Shown in pieces: positions 32,260 through 41,502 of a stretch of 64,000 bases of DNA. How positions within the stretch are numbered: the stretch's first letter is position 1; the number at the start of each line of letters is the position of its first letter. Below the pieces are notes generated by a model. It was not told the origin of the DNA. It did no database searches and was given only the letters and a program-made list of their open reading frames with translations. The DNA lies in assembly GCA_964548275.1 (NCBI GenBank), contig CAZJQI010000002.1, positions 84,052 through 148,051 on the forward strand. Reading direction: 5' to 3'. The position numbers and the translations under genes are program-made. Origin of the DNA: JAUVUV01 sp964548275 (GTDB taxonomy: Bacteria > Gemmatimonadota > Glassbacteria > GWA2-58-10).

Positions 32260-33726
32260 ATGAGCATAGCAGATCTTGTTGAAAAAACGATGAAAAAGGT
32301 GGTCATCAATCCGGTAACCCGTGTTGAGGGTCACGGCAAGGTGACTATAATAATGGATACCGAAGGTCGAATAAACTCGACCCGTTTGCATATCGTCGAG
32401 TTCCGCGGCTTTGAGCGATTTATCCAGGGCCGCCCCTACTGGGAGGCCCCCACTGTGGTGCAGCGACTTTGCGGCATCTGCCCGGTGAGCCATCACCTGG
32501 CCGCAGCCAAGGCGATGGATGTCGTGGTCGGCGTGGGGCCAAAAGGGCTGAGTCCCACTGCCGAAAAGATGCGACGGCTGATGCACTACGGTCAGATACT
32601 CCAGTCTCATGCGCTGCATTTTTATTACCTTTGCTCTCCGGACCTTCTGTTCGGTTTCGACTCGGATGTGATGAAGCGCAATGTGCTGGCAGTAGCCCGG
32701 GAATATCCGGAAATCGCCAAACAGGGCATCTTTCTGCGGCGCTACGGCCAGGAAATTATCCTGGCGACTGCCGGGAAGAAAATCCACGGGACCGGAGCCA
32801 TCCCTGGCGGGATAAACAAGAATCTTACTCTCAAGGAGAGGGATGTTTTCCTCAAAGATGCCGACCAGATGATCGAATGGGGCCAGGCCGCGGTGCAACT
32901 GGTCAAGAAGGTTCACGGCCAGAATCCGGCCTTTTTCGACAGTTTCGGTTCCTTTCCCTCCAACCACCTGAGCCTGGTGCGCTCTGACGGAGCGCTCGAC
33001 TTCTACCACGGCAATCTCCGGGCGGTTGACCCGGACGGTCTCAAGATTATCGACCAGGTAGACTACTCTGATTACCTGAAGCATATCGGGGAAGAGGTTC
33101 GTTCCTGGAGCTACATGAAATTTCCGTTCATCCGCAAGCTCGGTAAGCGGCACGGCTGGTACCGGGTCGGCCCGCTGGCGCGGCTCAACTGCTGCGATTA
33201 TATTCCCAGCCCCCTGGCTCAAAAGGAATTCGAGGAGTTCAGGGCATATACAGACGGCAAGCCGAACAATTTCAGCCTGCATTACCACTGGGCGCGGATG
33301 ATCGAATTGCTTCACGCTACAGAGGTGATCAAGGAATTACTCAACGACAGCGATCTTCAGGGAAACGACCTTTTGCGCAAGGGCGAAAAGAGGAGTGAGG
33401 GCGTGGGACTGCTCGAAGCCCCGAGAGGCACGCTGTTCCATCATTACCGGGTGAACGAAAACGACCAGATCAGCATGTGTAACCTGATCGTTGCGACCAC
33501 CAACAACAATGAACCGATGAACCAGGCAGTGGCCAGAACAGCCCACCAGTTCCTTTCCGGCAAAAAGGTTACGGAGAAACTGCTCAACCATATCGAGGTT
33601 GCGATCCGGGCCTACGATCCCTGCCTGAGCTGCGCCACCCACGCTCTGGGTCAGATGCCTCTGATTGTTGAGCTGAAAAACACCAACGGCAAACTGATCG
33701 ACCGGCTCGTGCGCGGAGGGAAATGA
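32260..33726 (+). CDS. hoxH: NAD-reducing hydrogenase large subunit HoxH
   Basis: Catalytic subunit with the NiFe(CN)2CO centre. In 488 residues both nickel motifs are present: RLCGICPVSHH (C71, C74) and DPCLSCATH (C455, C458, His461). After His461 a 27-residue tail (ALGQMPLIVELKN...) should be removed by the specific endopeptidase, which is encoded next. RVEGHGKV near the N-terminus is a conserved Fe/Mg-region Glu motif. The ATG at 32260 has GGAG upstream; ATG at 32290 is an alternative. Motifs match group 3d enzymes, which couple H2 oxidation or production to NAD(H). Confidence 0.95.
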   Translation: MSIADLVEKTMKKVVINPVTRVEGHGKVTIIMDTEGRINSTRLHIVEFRGFERFIQGRPYWEAPTVVQRLCGICPVSHHLAAAKAMDVVVGVGPKGLSPTAEKMRRLMHYGQILQSHALHFYYLCSPDLLFGFDSDVMKRNVLAVAREYPEIAKQGIFLRRYGQEIILATAGKKIHGTGAIPGGINKNLTLKERDVFLKDADQMIEWGQAAVQLVKKVHGQNPAFFDSFGSFPSNHLSLVRSDGALDFYHGNLRAVDPDGLKIIDQVDYSDYLKHIGEEVRSWSYMKFPFIRKLGKRHGWYRVGPLARLNCCDYIPSPLAQKEFEEFRAYTDGKPNNFSLHYHWARMIELLHATEVIKELLNDSDLQGNDLLRKGEKRSEGVGLLEAPRGTLFHHYRVNENDQISMCNLIVATTNNNEPMNQAVARTAHQFLSGKKVTEKLLNHIEVAIRAYDPCLSCATHALGQMPLIVELKNTNGKLIDRLVRGGK

Positions 33727-33729
33727 CCG

Positions 33730-34200
33730 GTGAGAACACTGGTTATCGGTTTCGGCAACCCGGGCCGCATGGATGACGGACTTGGTCCGGCCCTTGCGGA
33801 AACGGTCGAGAGCTGGCAGAAACTCTCGGTAGTGGCCTTGGCCGATTACCAGTTGAATATCGAGCACGCCGCCGAGGTAGCTGAAGCCGATCTGGTGATT
33901 TTCATCGACGCCTCAACTGAGGCACCTCCCCCTTTCCGCTTCTACCGGCTTGAGCCTGCTGACAGGAACGCTTTCACCACGCATGCAATGGTTCCGGAAA
34001 CAGTGCTGGAAATCTGCAGGAAAGTCTATGGAAAAGCGCCTCTGGCATTCGTCCTGGCAGTGCGCGGTGATAAGTTCGAGATGAGTGAAAGTCTTAGCAG
34101 CGCGGCGAAACAAAATATGAAAGAAGCCGAAAAATTCCTCTCAACGCTTCTGCAACCGGGAGACCGAACAGCTCGCTGCATTGGGGCGGCAAGCTGCTGA
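33730..34200 (+). CDS. hoxW: Hydrogenase maturation endopeptidase (HoxW-like)
   Basis: Cleaves the C-terminal extension of HoxH after nickel insertion. The 156 residues show the peptidase A31/HybD fold markers: VIGFGNPGRMDDGLGP (acidic nickel-sensing residue), a central FIDAST Asp and FTTHAM His, i.e. the Glu/Asp-Asp-His nickel-binding set. The start is GTG (33730) with GGAGGG upstream, 3 nt after the hoxH stop, indicating coupling. The C-terminal 40 residues are Ser/Ala rich and poorly conserved. Accessory hyp genes are not in the window. Confidence 0.88.
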   Translation: MRTLVIGFGNPGRMDDGLGPALAETVESWQKLSVVALADYQLNIEHAAEVAEADLVIFIDASTEAPPPFRFYRLEPADRNAFTTHAMVPETVLEICRKVYGKAPLAFVLAVRGDKFEMSESLSSAAKQNMKEAEKFLSTLLQPGDRTARCIGAASC

Positions 34201-34271
34201 AACTTTATATTCTATATCTGTTTCCCTCTGTACTGGAGAATATTTTCAAGTGATGTCAAGGAGATTTTAAG

Positions 34272-34664
34272 ATGACAACTCCCGACCAAAAGCTCATCCT
34301 GATGATTGATGACGACAAGGACATCCTGGAAGCGATAAAAATCATGCTCGAGACCGAGGGTTTCGCTGTGGACACCGCCTTAAACAGTAAAGTGGGATTG
34401 GAGAAGGTTACCAAAACCTGTCCGGACCTGATCCTGGTAGATATGATGATGGAAACAGTCGATGCGGGCGCTAAAATAACCGAAGAGATAAAGAACTCAG
34501 GCTGCAATGCCCCGATTCTGATGATCAGCTCGATCAGCGACGCCACGAGTTACAACCTGGACATTACCGCGATAGGATTTTCCGGCTTGATTCAAAAACC
34601 TATCATGCCAGCAGTACTCATTCCACTGATTAAACAGAAACTGGGAATGAAATCTAATGCGTAA
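34272..34664 (+). CDS. Stand-alone response-regulator receiver protein
   Basis: Single-domain REC protein of 130 residues without an output domain. The acidic pocket is DDDKD (13-17), the phospho-acceptor is Asp57 in LILVDMMM, the switch Ser is in MISS (~86-87) and the conserved Lys is K109 (IQKPIMP). Between beta4 and alpha4 an insertion (SDATSYNLDITAIG) differs from CheY. Good ribosome-binding site (AAGGAG, 34258-34263). It lies 71 nt after hoxW and 38 nt before a histidine kinase on the same strand, so all may be one transcriptional unit, and the kinase is its likely partner. Confidence 0.88.
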   Translation: MTTPDQKLILMIDDDKDILEAIKIMLETEGFAVDTALNSKVGLEKVTKTCPDLILVDMMMETVDAGAKITEEIKNSGCNAPILMISSISDATSYNLDITAIGFSGLIQKPIMPAVLIPLIKQKLGMKSNA

Positions 34665-34702
34665 AACTGGTTCCAGGCTATGCGCTTTCTTCAAGATTAT
34701 TC

Positions 34703-36142
34703 TTGTCAGGATTGCCTAAACAAGCTATTCAAACCTCGAGAGCAAATAATAGGATGCCTGAGACAGAATCGATTAAGAAACGAGCGATAAAAAAATTTCG
34801 ACTTACCCACCAGGCCGAACTGGTAGAAAGAATTGACTGGCTGATCCGGGTCAGATGGCTTGCCGCTATCGGAGTCAGCTTGACTATCCTGGTGGCTACC
34901 TATCTTTTCGATCTGCTGATTGACCGGAATCAGCTTCTGCTGATCTCTTCCGCCATCCCCCTGTGCAATATCGGCTATTATTTCTATTTCAAATGGCTCC
35001 TTCACAGGAAGCAGCTTCCTAGCTGGGACCGGCGCGTGGCTCTTTTTGCCAATGCGCAGATCTCGGTGGATCTAATCATACTCATTGTGCTGATCTATAC
35101 TTCCGGTGGCGCCGAAAATCTATTTTTTTTCTATTTTATCTTTCACATGATAATCGCCAGCATCCTGCTTTCCACCACCGCCAGTTATCTCCAGGCTACT
35201 CTGGCCGTGCTGCTGTTCAACCTGATGCTGCTTTTCGAGGGGCTCGGCCTGCTTCCGCATCACCGTCTGTTTCCCTTTTTCGAGGAATTAATTTACAGGA
35301 ACCCGGTATTTCTGCTTGGACTATCCGCGGTCTTTACTTCCACGATTTATCTTTCTGTTTACATGGCCACCTCAATTACGAGAAGACTTCGGACGCGCGA
35401 GGAGGAGTTGATTCAACTCAAAGATTCACTCGAAGAGACAAACCGCGAGTGTAAAGAGATGCACGAGTACCGCAGCCATTTCATCCTGAAAGTCGAGCAC
35501 GAGCTGAAAGCTCCCCTGGCGGCTATTGAAAGCCTGATCGCGGTTATTCTGACAAGTTTCACAGAAACCCTCACTCCCAAAGTCAGAGAACTGCTTTCCA
35601 GGGCAGAGAAACGCTCGCATGTTCTGATTGAGATGATCCGGGAGCTGCTTGAGCTTTCGCGAATGCAGACCGCGGATTACCGGTTCGATTTGAAGCCCCT
35701 GTGCCTGGAGTCGATACTGGGCCATTTGTTGGGAATCCTTCGCGCCCAGGCCGAGGACAAGTCTCTCAGCCTGGAAACAAAATTCCCCGGTGATCTGCCC
35801 AAGGTGCTGGGTGATAAAAAGGCCATAGAGCAGGTACTGATGAACCTTTTGAGCAACTCCCTGAAATATACCGAAAGCGGGGTAGTCAGTATCGAGGCCA
35901 CACCCGAGGATGGTTTCGTGAAAGTCACCGTGGCGGATACCGGGATCGGAATGAGCGAGGAGGAAGTGCAAATGATTTTCGAGGAATTTTTCCGGGGCAA
36001 CCAGGCCAAGGAAAAGTCCGAGGGCACCGGCCTGGGTCTGTCAATTGTCAAGGAGATAGTGGAAGGCCACGGCGGCAGGATCGAAGTGGAAAGCGCGCCC
36101 GGGAAAGGCTCGAAATTCATGGTCTGGCTGCCGGCGGCCTGA
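34703..36142 (+). CDS. Membrane sensor histidine kinase
   Basis: Transmembrane histidine kinase of up to 479 residues. The N-terminal ~200 residues hold about six hydrophobic helices (e.g. WLAAIGVSLTILVATYLF; FFFYFIFHMIIASILL) with little periplasmic sequence, resembling a membrane-embedded sensory module. A coiled linker (~225-255) leads to HisKA with phospho-His in VEHELKAPL (~266), then the N box NLLSNSLKYT, G1 ADTGIGMS and G2 GTGLGLSIVKEIVEGHGG. The start is uncertain: TTG at 34703 (no strong ribosome-binding site) or ATG at 34754. It likely phosphorylates the receiver protein upstream. The signal is unknown; redox or H2 status is a context-based guess. Confidence 0.87.
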   Translation: MSGLPKQAIQTSRANNRMPETESIKKRAIKKFRLTHQAELVERIDWLIRVRWLAAIGVSLTILVATYLFDLLIDRNQLLLISSAIPLCNIGYYFYFKWLLHRKQLPSWDRRVALFANAQISVDLIILIVLIYTSGGAENLFFFYFIFHMIIASILLSTTASYLQATLAVLLFNLMLLFEGLGLLPHHRLFPFFEELIYRNPVFLLGLSAVFTSTIYLSVYMATSITRRLRTREEELIQLKDSLEETNRECKEMHEYRSHFILKVEHELKAPLAAIESLIAVILTSFTETLTPKVRELLSRAEKRSHVLIEMIRELLELSRMQTADYRFDLKPLCLESILGHLLGILRAQAEDKSLSLETKFPGDLPKVLGDKKAIEQVLMNLLSNSLKYTESGVVSIEATPEDGFVKVTVADTGIGMSEEEVQMIFEEFFRGNQAKEKSEGTGLGLSIVKEIVEGHGGRIEVESAPGKGSKFMVWLPAA

Positions 36143-36228
36143 TTCAAATTGTAAATCCCTCCATCCATCCGACCCCAACTAAAGTTCAATCGCATCAGGT
36201 TCAAGCCGCCGATAAACTGTGTAGCTAC

Positions 36229-36912
36229 TTATTCAGCTTTCTTTTTTTTCTTCTTGAAGCCGATTCTGTGGAAAGGATTGACCTCGGCAGAGGCGATATT
36301 GAAAATGTGGCCTTCCACTCTCCGAAGGTATCGCATGTAGAGGGCGAGCATCGCACTCTGGGAGGGGGTAAGGCCGACATCTTCTTCCGTGATCAAAGTC
36401 GAAATCATTTCACTGTACTGGTTGTTAACATCCGGGTGCGTCCTTGTCAGTTGGCCGGCTTTTTCCCTGATATGGTTGCCAGTTTCAAAAATATCGATTA
36501 ATGTCTGAAGGCGCTCTGTCAGGAGGCTTTCAAATTTTTTGAGTCTATTCTCGAACTCTCCGGCCTTGAATTTGCCCGGATAATCCGTGGCCAGGTACCC
36601 GATATCCTTGGTGTGGTCACCGATACGTTCGATATCGACGACTATGCTGATCAGCACCAGGGCGGTTTCCATCCCGCTCGAACCGCTGAAAGCAAGGTGA
36701 GTCAGCACCTTCTTTCTCACATCCCTTACGTAGCGGTTTATCTGGTGGTCCCGCTCCCTGATTTCCTCTATCGAGACACCCCCCTCTGTCCAGAGCAGTT
36801 TTATCGAGTCCCGGAATAGACTCAAATCCTCTTTGAGCATTTCGACGACCTGTTCATTTGCCTGAGCCAGAAGGTTTCCCACCTTGAACCATTGTATCAA
36901 TGCTTTAAACAT
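36229..36912 (-). CDS. PhoU-domain protein
   Basis: All-helical 227-residue protein of the PhoU-like type found with Na/Pi cotransporters. It has the three-helix-bundle repeats with acidic motifs: RERDHQINRYVRDVRKK (~53-70) and DIERIGDHTKDIGYLA (~93-108), the ExxxD/RIGDH-type metal-binding pattern of PhoU. The C-terminus ends in a lysine run (KKKKKKAE). It begins 4 nt after the cotransporter stop, a two-gene operon. It probably modulates the transporter or senses phosphate. It is not called phoU of the Pst system because no pst genes are adjacent. Confidence 0.85.
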   Translation of the reverse strand: MFKALIQWFKVGNLLAQANEQVVEMLKEDLSLFRDSIKLLWTEGGVSIEEIRERDHQINRYVRDVRKKVLTHLAFSGSSGMETALVLISIVVDIERIGDHTKDIGYLATDYPGKFKAGEFENRLKKFESLLTERLQTLIDIFETGNHIREKAGQLTRTHPDVNNQYSEMISTLITEEDVGLTPSQSAMLALYMRYLRRVEGHIFNIASAEVNPFHRIGFKKKKKKAE

Positions 36913-36916
36913 GAGT

Positions 36917-38038
36917 TCACCTCATCAGGAAAATTACAGTTAGGGGTATTACGAAAAAGATCAGGAGTACAAAATAAATAGCATACGCCCTGTTTCTCAT
37001 GGTAAGACCTGCCATTTTCTTCGCGATCCAGATTGGAACGAACCGTATCCACCAGAAAATACCGATCCCACAGATATTGAACATCAGGTGCGACATGGCA
37101 ACTGCCAGCGCACTCGCGTTGCCCGTAGCCAGGGCCGCCATCAAGGCAGTGACCGTTGTGCCGACATTCGCCCCCATGGTATAGGGAAAAACCCTTTCCA
37201 ATCCTATCATACCCGCCCCGGCAATCGGCACCATCAGACTCGTTGTTGCCGAAGAGCTCTGGACCAGGGCAGTCAGCAGCAATCCGAAAAGAAATCCGTG
37301 ATAGGGAGTTTTAAAAATGGTCTGCTCGAAAATCACCTCGGCCCGTTCCATGATCAGGGCCTTCATAAAACGCACCATATAGCGCAGGGAAACAAAAAGC
37401 AAGACCAAGGCGACAAACAGAGTGAACGCCGCTGCGGCCGTATGATTTTCGATGCTTCGCTCCACAAGGCCGGTAATGCTGTCGGCAACCGGGCTGGTGA
37501 TTAATTTAAGCGGGCTGGCAAAAGTCATACCGCCGATATCGATCAGCAATTCCTCGAAAAAAACAGCAATACGTTCCAGGAATTTGGTGAAATACTGCAG
37601 GGGAAAAATTATTGCAACGCTCAGGATATTGAAAACATCGTGAACAATGGCAGCCGAGAAGGCGCGGCGGAATTCCTCTTTGCGGTTGATATGTCCGAGC
37701 GAGACAATCATGTTGGTCACTGTGGTTCCAATATTCGCACCCATCACAACCGGGATAGCATTGTGAATGGTAAGGGTTCCACTTGCTACCAGACCCACGA
37801 CAATCGAAGTGGTTAAGGATGAACTCTGGGTCAGTGCCGTGGCCAGCAGGCCGATGAACAGGCCGGTAAAAGGATCAGAGGTGGTGCTGAGCAGATCTTC
37901 GGCAAAACCCTTGCCGAATAGCTTGAAGGAAGCACCCATTAATTGTATGCTGAGAAGGAAAAGATAGAGAAAGAGCAGGAACAGGATGACCAGGGGTAAC
38001 TTATTCTGGAGGCTGGGGGAGGTTCTGTCCAATTCCAT
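36917..38038 (-). CDS. Na/phosphate cotransporter family protein
   Basis: Membrane transporter of the NptA/SLC34 type importing phosphate with Na+. The 373 residues hold eight or more hydrophobic segments and the two inverted-repeat signatures ATALTQSSSLTTSIVVGL (~63-80) and LTALVQSSSATTSLMVPIAG (~260-280), followed by the matching VVMGANIGTTVTNM and TMGANVGTTVTAL motifs. The ATG at 38038 has GGGAG upstream. It is cotranscribed with the PhoU-like gene. Substrate is inferred from the family. Confidence 0.9.
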   Translation of the reverse strand: MELDRTSPSLQNKLPLVILFLLFLYLFLLSIQLMGASFKLFGKGFAEDLLSTTSDPFTGLFIGLLATALTQSSSLTTSIVVGLVASGTLTIHNAIPVVMGANIGTTVTNMIVSLGHINRKEEFRRAFSAAIVHDVFNILSVAIIFPLQYFTKFLERIAVFFEELLIDIGGMTFASPLKLITSPVADSITGLVERSIENHTAAAAFTLFVALVLLFVSLRYMVRFMKALIMERAEVIFEQTIFKTPYHGFLFGLLLTALVQSSSATTSLMVPIAGAGMIGLERVFPYTMGANVGTTVTALMAALATGNASALAVAMSHLMFNICGIGIFWWIRFVPIWIAKKMAGLTMRNRAYAIYFVLLIFFVIPLTVIFLMR

Positions 38039-38272
38039 GTTCTCCCTTCTCGCTGTCGCTCCTGATTAGTAAGATTTGCCTTACCGCTTAACCCAGTCAA
38101 TCTTCTTCAGAAAGTCAATACGTTCGGGGGAGAAATCTAACATTTTTCAAACAAATCGACAATAATTTTACTCCAACTCTCTAATTATCATATAACCTTA
38201 AATTTTAATGAGTTAGAACATTATCACCTCAGCAGAATACGCTCTAAAAAAATTTAATACTGTGAATTGTAA

Positions 38273-41197
38273 TTACCTGTTCAGGCTTCGCAGGAAGTCT
38301 CTGCGCAGGGCTGCGAGTTGTTCGGGTTTGAACCTGCCGAACGATACCCTGCCCGCGTCGTCGAAAAACTCGCTGATCGTCTCTTCTCCCAGGTCCACCC
38401 TGCTTGCCACCGCCACTGCTGCCTGCTCCAGAGTCCATCCCTCACGCTCGGCCAGCATGTGGAGAAGGGTCACATCCTCGGTGCCCTGGCGCACAGCCTT
38501 GAGCCTGAGGCTCGCCACCGGCCCCTGGATGCCGAAACGCACGCCAGGGTAAAATATGGCCGTGTTCTGGAAACTCTCGTAATTTTCATCGCTGGCGATT
38601 GTCTGCCAGGGCAGCAGGCCGTCACCGCCATTCAGATATACTTTCAGCGGCCAGGCAGTGGCCGTGAGGTTTGTCACCTCCAGATTATTGAAAGAGCCGT
38701 AGCCGCGGATTTTCTCGCCGAATTTATCCTTTCGCCAGCGCAGGTAGGCGTTTTTCACATAAAAGTAGCTGCTCACATAGCTTACGCTTCTCAGTCCGTC
38801 CCAAAGGCCGAACTGAAGGTGCGGGCGGCTGACATCGATCCTGTAGCGCATATCAATGTCCCGCACATCTCCCACCGCTTTCATGAACAGCCTGCCGAAC
38901 CAGCCGATCGCCTTGAAATCATCCCAGTGGTAAGGCTCATCGAGCAGCCACCAGGAGATGCCGCTGCCGGAAAAATTTCTGTCCTTGCGTTTCCAGTAGT
39001 ACTTGTTGTTCAGGTAGACCTGGAATTCGGTTCCGGTCCATCCCTTTTCGCGGAAATGCCCGGCGAACTGTTTGAGCACTCCTACCCATTCCTGCTCGAA
39101 AGCTGGAGCGAAGGCTTTTTCAACAGGGGGAGCTGAGAGCGCATGTTCGTTGACCATCCCGACATAGGAGGTATCGGTTGGGGTGAAGCGGTAGTATTTA
39201 TTCAGGCCGGCAGGCCAGTTTTCGAAAAACGGCAGGTACATCACAGCTATCGGAACCTTCCTGTCCGTCCCGGCAAAGGCGCTGCTGTCAAGATAGCGGC
39301 CGAACCGCCTGTCCCAGCGCGACCAGTCGGAAACTCTCATCGACTCCCCCTCGCCCTCAAGTTCCGGAGCGCCCACATCCTTGATAGTGCCGGTCTGAGA
39401 ATAGGGCAACTGGTTGATCGCGCAGAGATGCTCATGGGCCATACGGTAGTATTTCTCCTCAAGCTCGAAATACTCATCCGAGCTGTTGTCCAGTCCGTAC
39501 TGGCTACCTACCGGTGAGTAGACATTCATTTCGCTGATAAAGGGCAGTTTTTCCGGCAGCATAGCCTCGTGCACGTTGATCTGTACGCTGATATTTCTTG
39601 CCAGCAGGCCCCTGGCGCTGATCACCACTCTGCCGCTGTAGTTACCCGGACGGCTGGCGCGCGGGACGTAGAACTCCGCAAGAATAGCCTGGTTGCGCTG
39701 CCCGGCAATCCTGTTTTCCTCATCCGGCACGCTGAATACCCTGTCAAGGGGCACGGCGACCTCAGGGTACCACACGCCGGTCTTCGGCGATTTTAGATAC
39801 CAGATCTTGTGAATTTTTACCGGGAATCTCGAACGCGCACCGCCCGGTTTGTTTATCCAGCCGGCCTGAACCGAAATACCGCTCAGGCTCTTTTTTGCCG
39901 GCTCGACCAGCAATTGGAACGCGGCTGTGCCGCCGCGCGGGACATCCAGGCTTACCGTGGATCTGGAAGCATCCCAGAGGTGGTTTTCGTACATGTAGTC
40001 GTAGTTCCCATCTCCTTCCAGGGTATAGATTGCAGGGTTTTCCTCCAGCAGGCGGCTGTTGACCGGATTAACCTTTTCGTCCGCTCCGCAAGCCCAGACC
40101 CTGATCCGCCCCCCGAGGCTCGGCCTTTTTTCCCTGGCAAGCACCGGAGATTGGAGAGCCGGTGAAGCGATTCCCCTGGCGAACACCCATTCGCTTCTGC
40201 GCCCGTAACGGTTGACAGTGCGCACAGCAGCATGCACTACAGCCTCGGTCAGGCCACTTAGAGGTACTGTATCCTGAACGTTTTGCGAAATGCGCGGGAG
40301 AAGGCAGCGCGGCACAGGCTCGGCGGAGCGGATATTCCGGCTGTTGAGTTCATCATAGGAGGTTAGCACCTCGTAATACGAGCCGCGAGCATCGCCCTTC
40401 CCACCAGGCTTGATCAGTACCCTGGCTCCACCGGTGGATAGACCGGCAATCTCATGTGCGGCAGCGATTTCGACATCTTCCGGGGGATTCGGAACGCCAG
40501 CAGGGGCATCCTCGACAACCACCTCGAGGTAAGGAGCAAACGAACCTGCCTCTCGGCTGTTGAACCTCTTTTTAATAAATGAGCCGTTTTCATCGTGAAG
40601 CTGTCCTTTGCCGTCATGGAGAACCAGGCCGAAAGATTCGCCATTGATTATCGCTTCAGCTATCTCCGGCGGCACCTCGGCCGACTGCCAGCCTCCTGAT
40701 TCCTGACGCACCTCCTGTTCGGCGATCAAGGTGTTGCCGTGGGTCATGATCACATCAGTGACATCGCTTCCGGGTCCAGCCCAGCGCACAGGTTCCCTTG
40801 TTTGCTGATCGATTCGCCCATAGGCCGCACAGCTTCCCATAGGGTCTGCACCAACTCCTGTGCCGCTGCCTTCGATCCAGTCCGCACTGATCGTGGAGAG
40901 CGCAAGTTTCACCAGGCGTGCCTCGCCTTCCTGATGAAGCCAGAGCCTTGCCTGGTTGACTTTCTTTCCCCTCGCAGCCGAGACATCGAACCCGAGAAGG
41001 GCCGCGTAATGCGCGCCTTCGACAAACAGAGGTTCTGCAGCGCCGAAATCGGTTGTGGGCTCACCGCGGTACATCCAGAGCGCTGTATCTTTGATTACAG
41101 GCAGCTTGACAGTGCCTTTAGGCGCGCAGGAAATCAACAGCAGTGCGAAAAAAACTGTCAGGGCGGCAGCAGCAAAAAACCGGCGAACAGGATTCAT
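38273..41197 (-). CDS. Lipoprotein with carbohydrate-binding-like and glycoside-hydrolase-like (DUF4091) domains
   Basis: 974-residue exported lipoprotein. The signal peptide ends in a lipobox LLISC with Cys24. Residues ~30-235 form a beta-rich DNRLRE-like domain (KDTALWMYRGEP; ARLWLHQEGE). The middle (~240-600) is beta-sandwich or FN3-like with SVSLDVPRGGTAAFQLLVEP, as in proteins whose C-terminus is the DUF4091/GH123-like barrel. The C-terminal ~350 residues hold a WWLLDEPYHWDDF motif (~750), a probable active-site Asp-Glu pair, and a DLGEETISEFFDDAG region near the end. The ATG has AAGGAGG 4 nt upstream. A role in polysaccharide breakdown at the outer membrane is inferred; no sugar-utilisation locus surrounds it. 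Confidence 0.75.
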   Translation of the reverse strand: MNPVRRFFAAAALTVFFALLLISCAPKGTVKLPVIKDTALWMYRGEPTTDFGAAEPLFVEGAHYAALLGFDVSAARGKKVNQARLWLHQEGEARLVKLALSTISADWIEGSGTGVGADPMGSCAAYGRIDQQTREPVRWAGPGSDVTDVIMTHGNTLIAEQEVRQESGGWQSAEVPPEIAEAIINGESFGLVLHDGKGQLHDENGSFIKKRFNSREAGSFAPYLEVVVEDAPAGVPNPPEDVEIAAAHEIAGLSTGGARVLIKPGGKGDARGSYYEVLTSYDELNSRNIRSAEPVPRCLLPRISQNVQDTVPLSGLTEAVVHAAVRTVNRYGRRSEWVFARGIASPALQSPVLAREKRPSLGGRIRVWACGADEKVNPVNSRLLEENPAIYTLEGDGNYDYMYENHLWDASRSTVSLDVPRGGTAAFQLLVEPAKKSLSGISVQAGWINKPGGARSRFPVKIHKIWYLKSPKTGVWYPEVAVPLDRVFSVPDEENRIAGQRNQAILAEFYVPRASRPGNYSGRVVISARGLLARNISVQINVHEAMLPEKLPFISEMNVYSPVGSQYGLDNSSDEYFELEEKYYRMAHEHLCAINQLPYSQTGTIKDVGAPELEGEGESMRVSDWSRWDRRFGRYLDSSAFAGTDRKVPIAVMYLPFFENWPAGLNKYYRFTPTDTSYVGMVNEHALSAPPVEKAFAPAFEQEWVGVLKQFAGHFREKGWTGTEFQVYLNNKYYWKRKDRNFSGSGISWWLLDEPYHWDDFKAIGWFGRLFMKAVGDVRDIDMRYRIDVSRPHLQFGLWDGLRSVSYVSSYFYVKNAYLRWRKDKFGEKIRGYGSFNNLEVTNLTATAWPLKVYLNGGDGLLPWQTIASDENYESFQNTAIFYPGVRFGIQGPVASLRLKAVRQGTEDVTLLHMLAEREGWTLEQAAVAVASRVDLGEETISEFFDDAGRVSFGRFKPEQLAALRRDFLRSLNR

Positions 41198-41432
41198 CTT
41201 TCCTCCTTGAATCTATATTGTTCCCTACTTCAATAAGTTTGATAAAATAAGGAGTTGTGAGCCTTGTGAAACTCTTTCTGATATTCAGCATATAACCAAA
41301 AAGCGGGCTGTAAAATGATGAGCCCGGCCAATAGACTAAAAGTTATTCTAATGGAATCCGGCTGTCAACTGTTGGAAACCGCATCCTGTCCCGGGAGAGG
41401 GAAGTAACCGGCCAGCATTTCAAAAGCATATT

Positions 41433-41461
41433 TTGACAAAAACGGAGAGAAAAATTAAATT
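41433..41461 (+). promoter_or_regulatory. Sigma-70-type promoter for uvrA
   Basis: TTGACA (41433-41438) and TAAATT (41456-41461) with a 17-nt spacer, about 40 nt upstream of the uvrA GTG. No LexA-box-like palindrome (CTGT-N8-ACAG or GAAC-N4-GTTC) is visible around it. It lies in the 305-bp divergent gap between the lipoprotein gene and uvrA, which otherwise holds nothing I can name. Confidence 0.6.
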
Positions 41462-41502
41462 GTTTAGATTGACCTAATCATTCAGTTAAGAGATAATCTA
41501 CC

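Noticed and set aside
32194..33315. 373-codon minus-strand frame antisense to hoxH
   Set aside because: Complement of hoxH, whose NiFe motifs are intact; no independent features.
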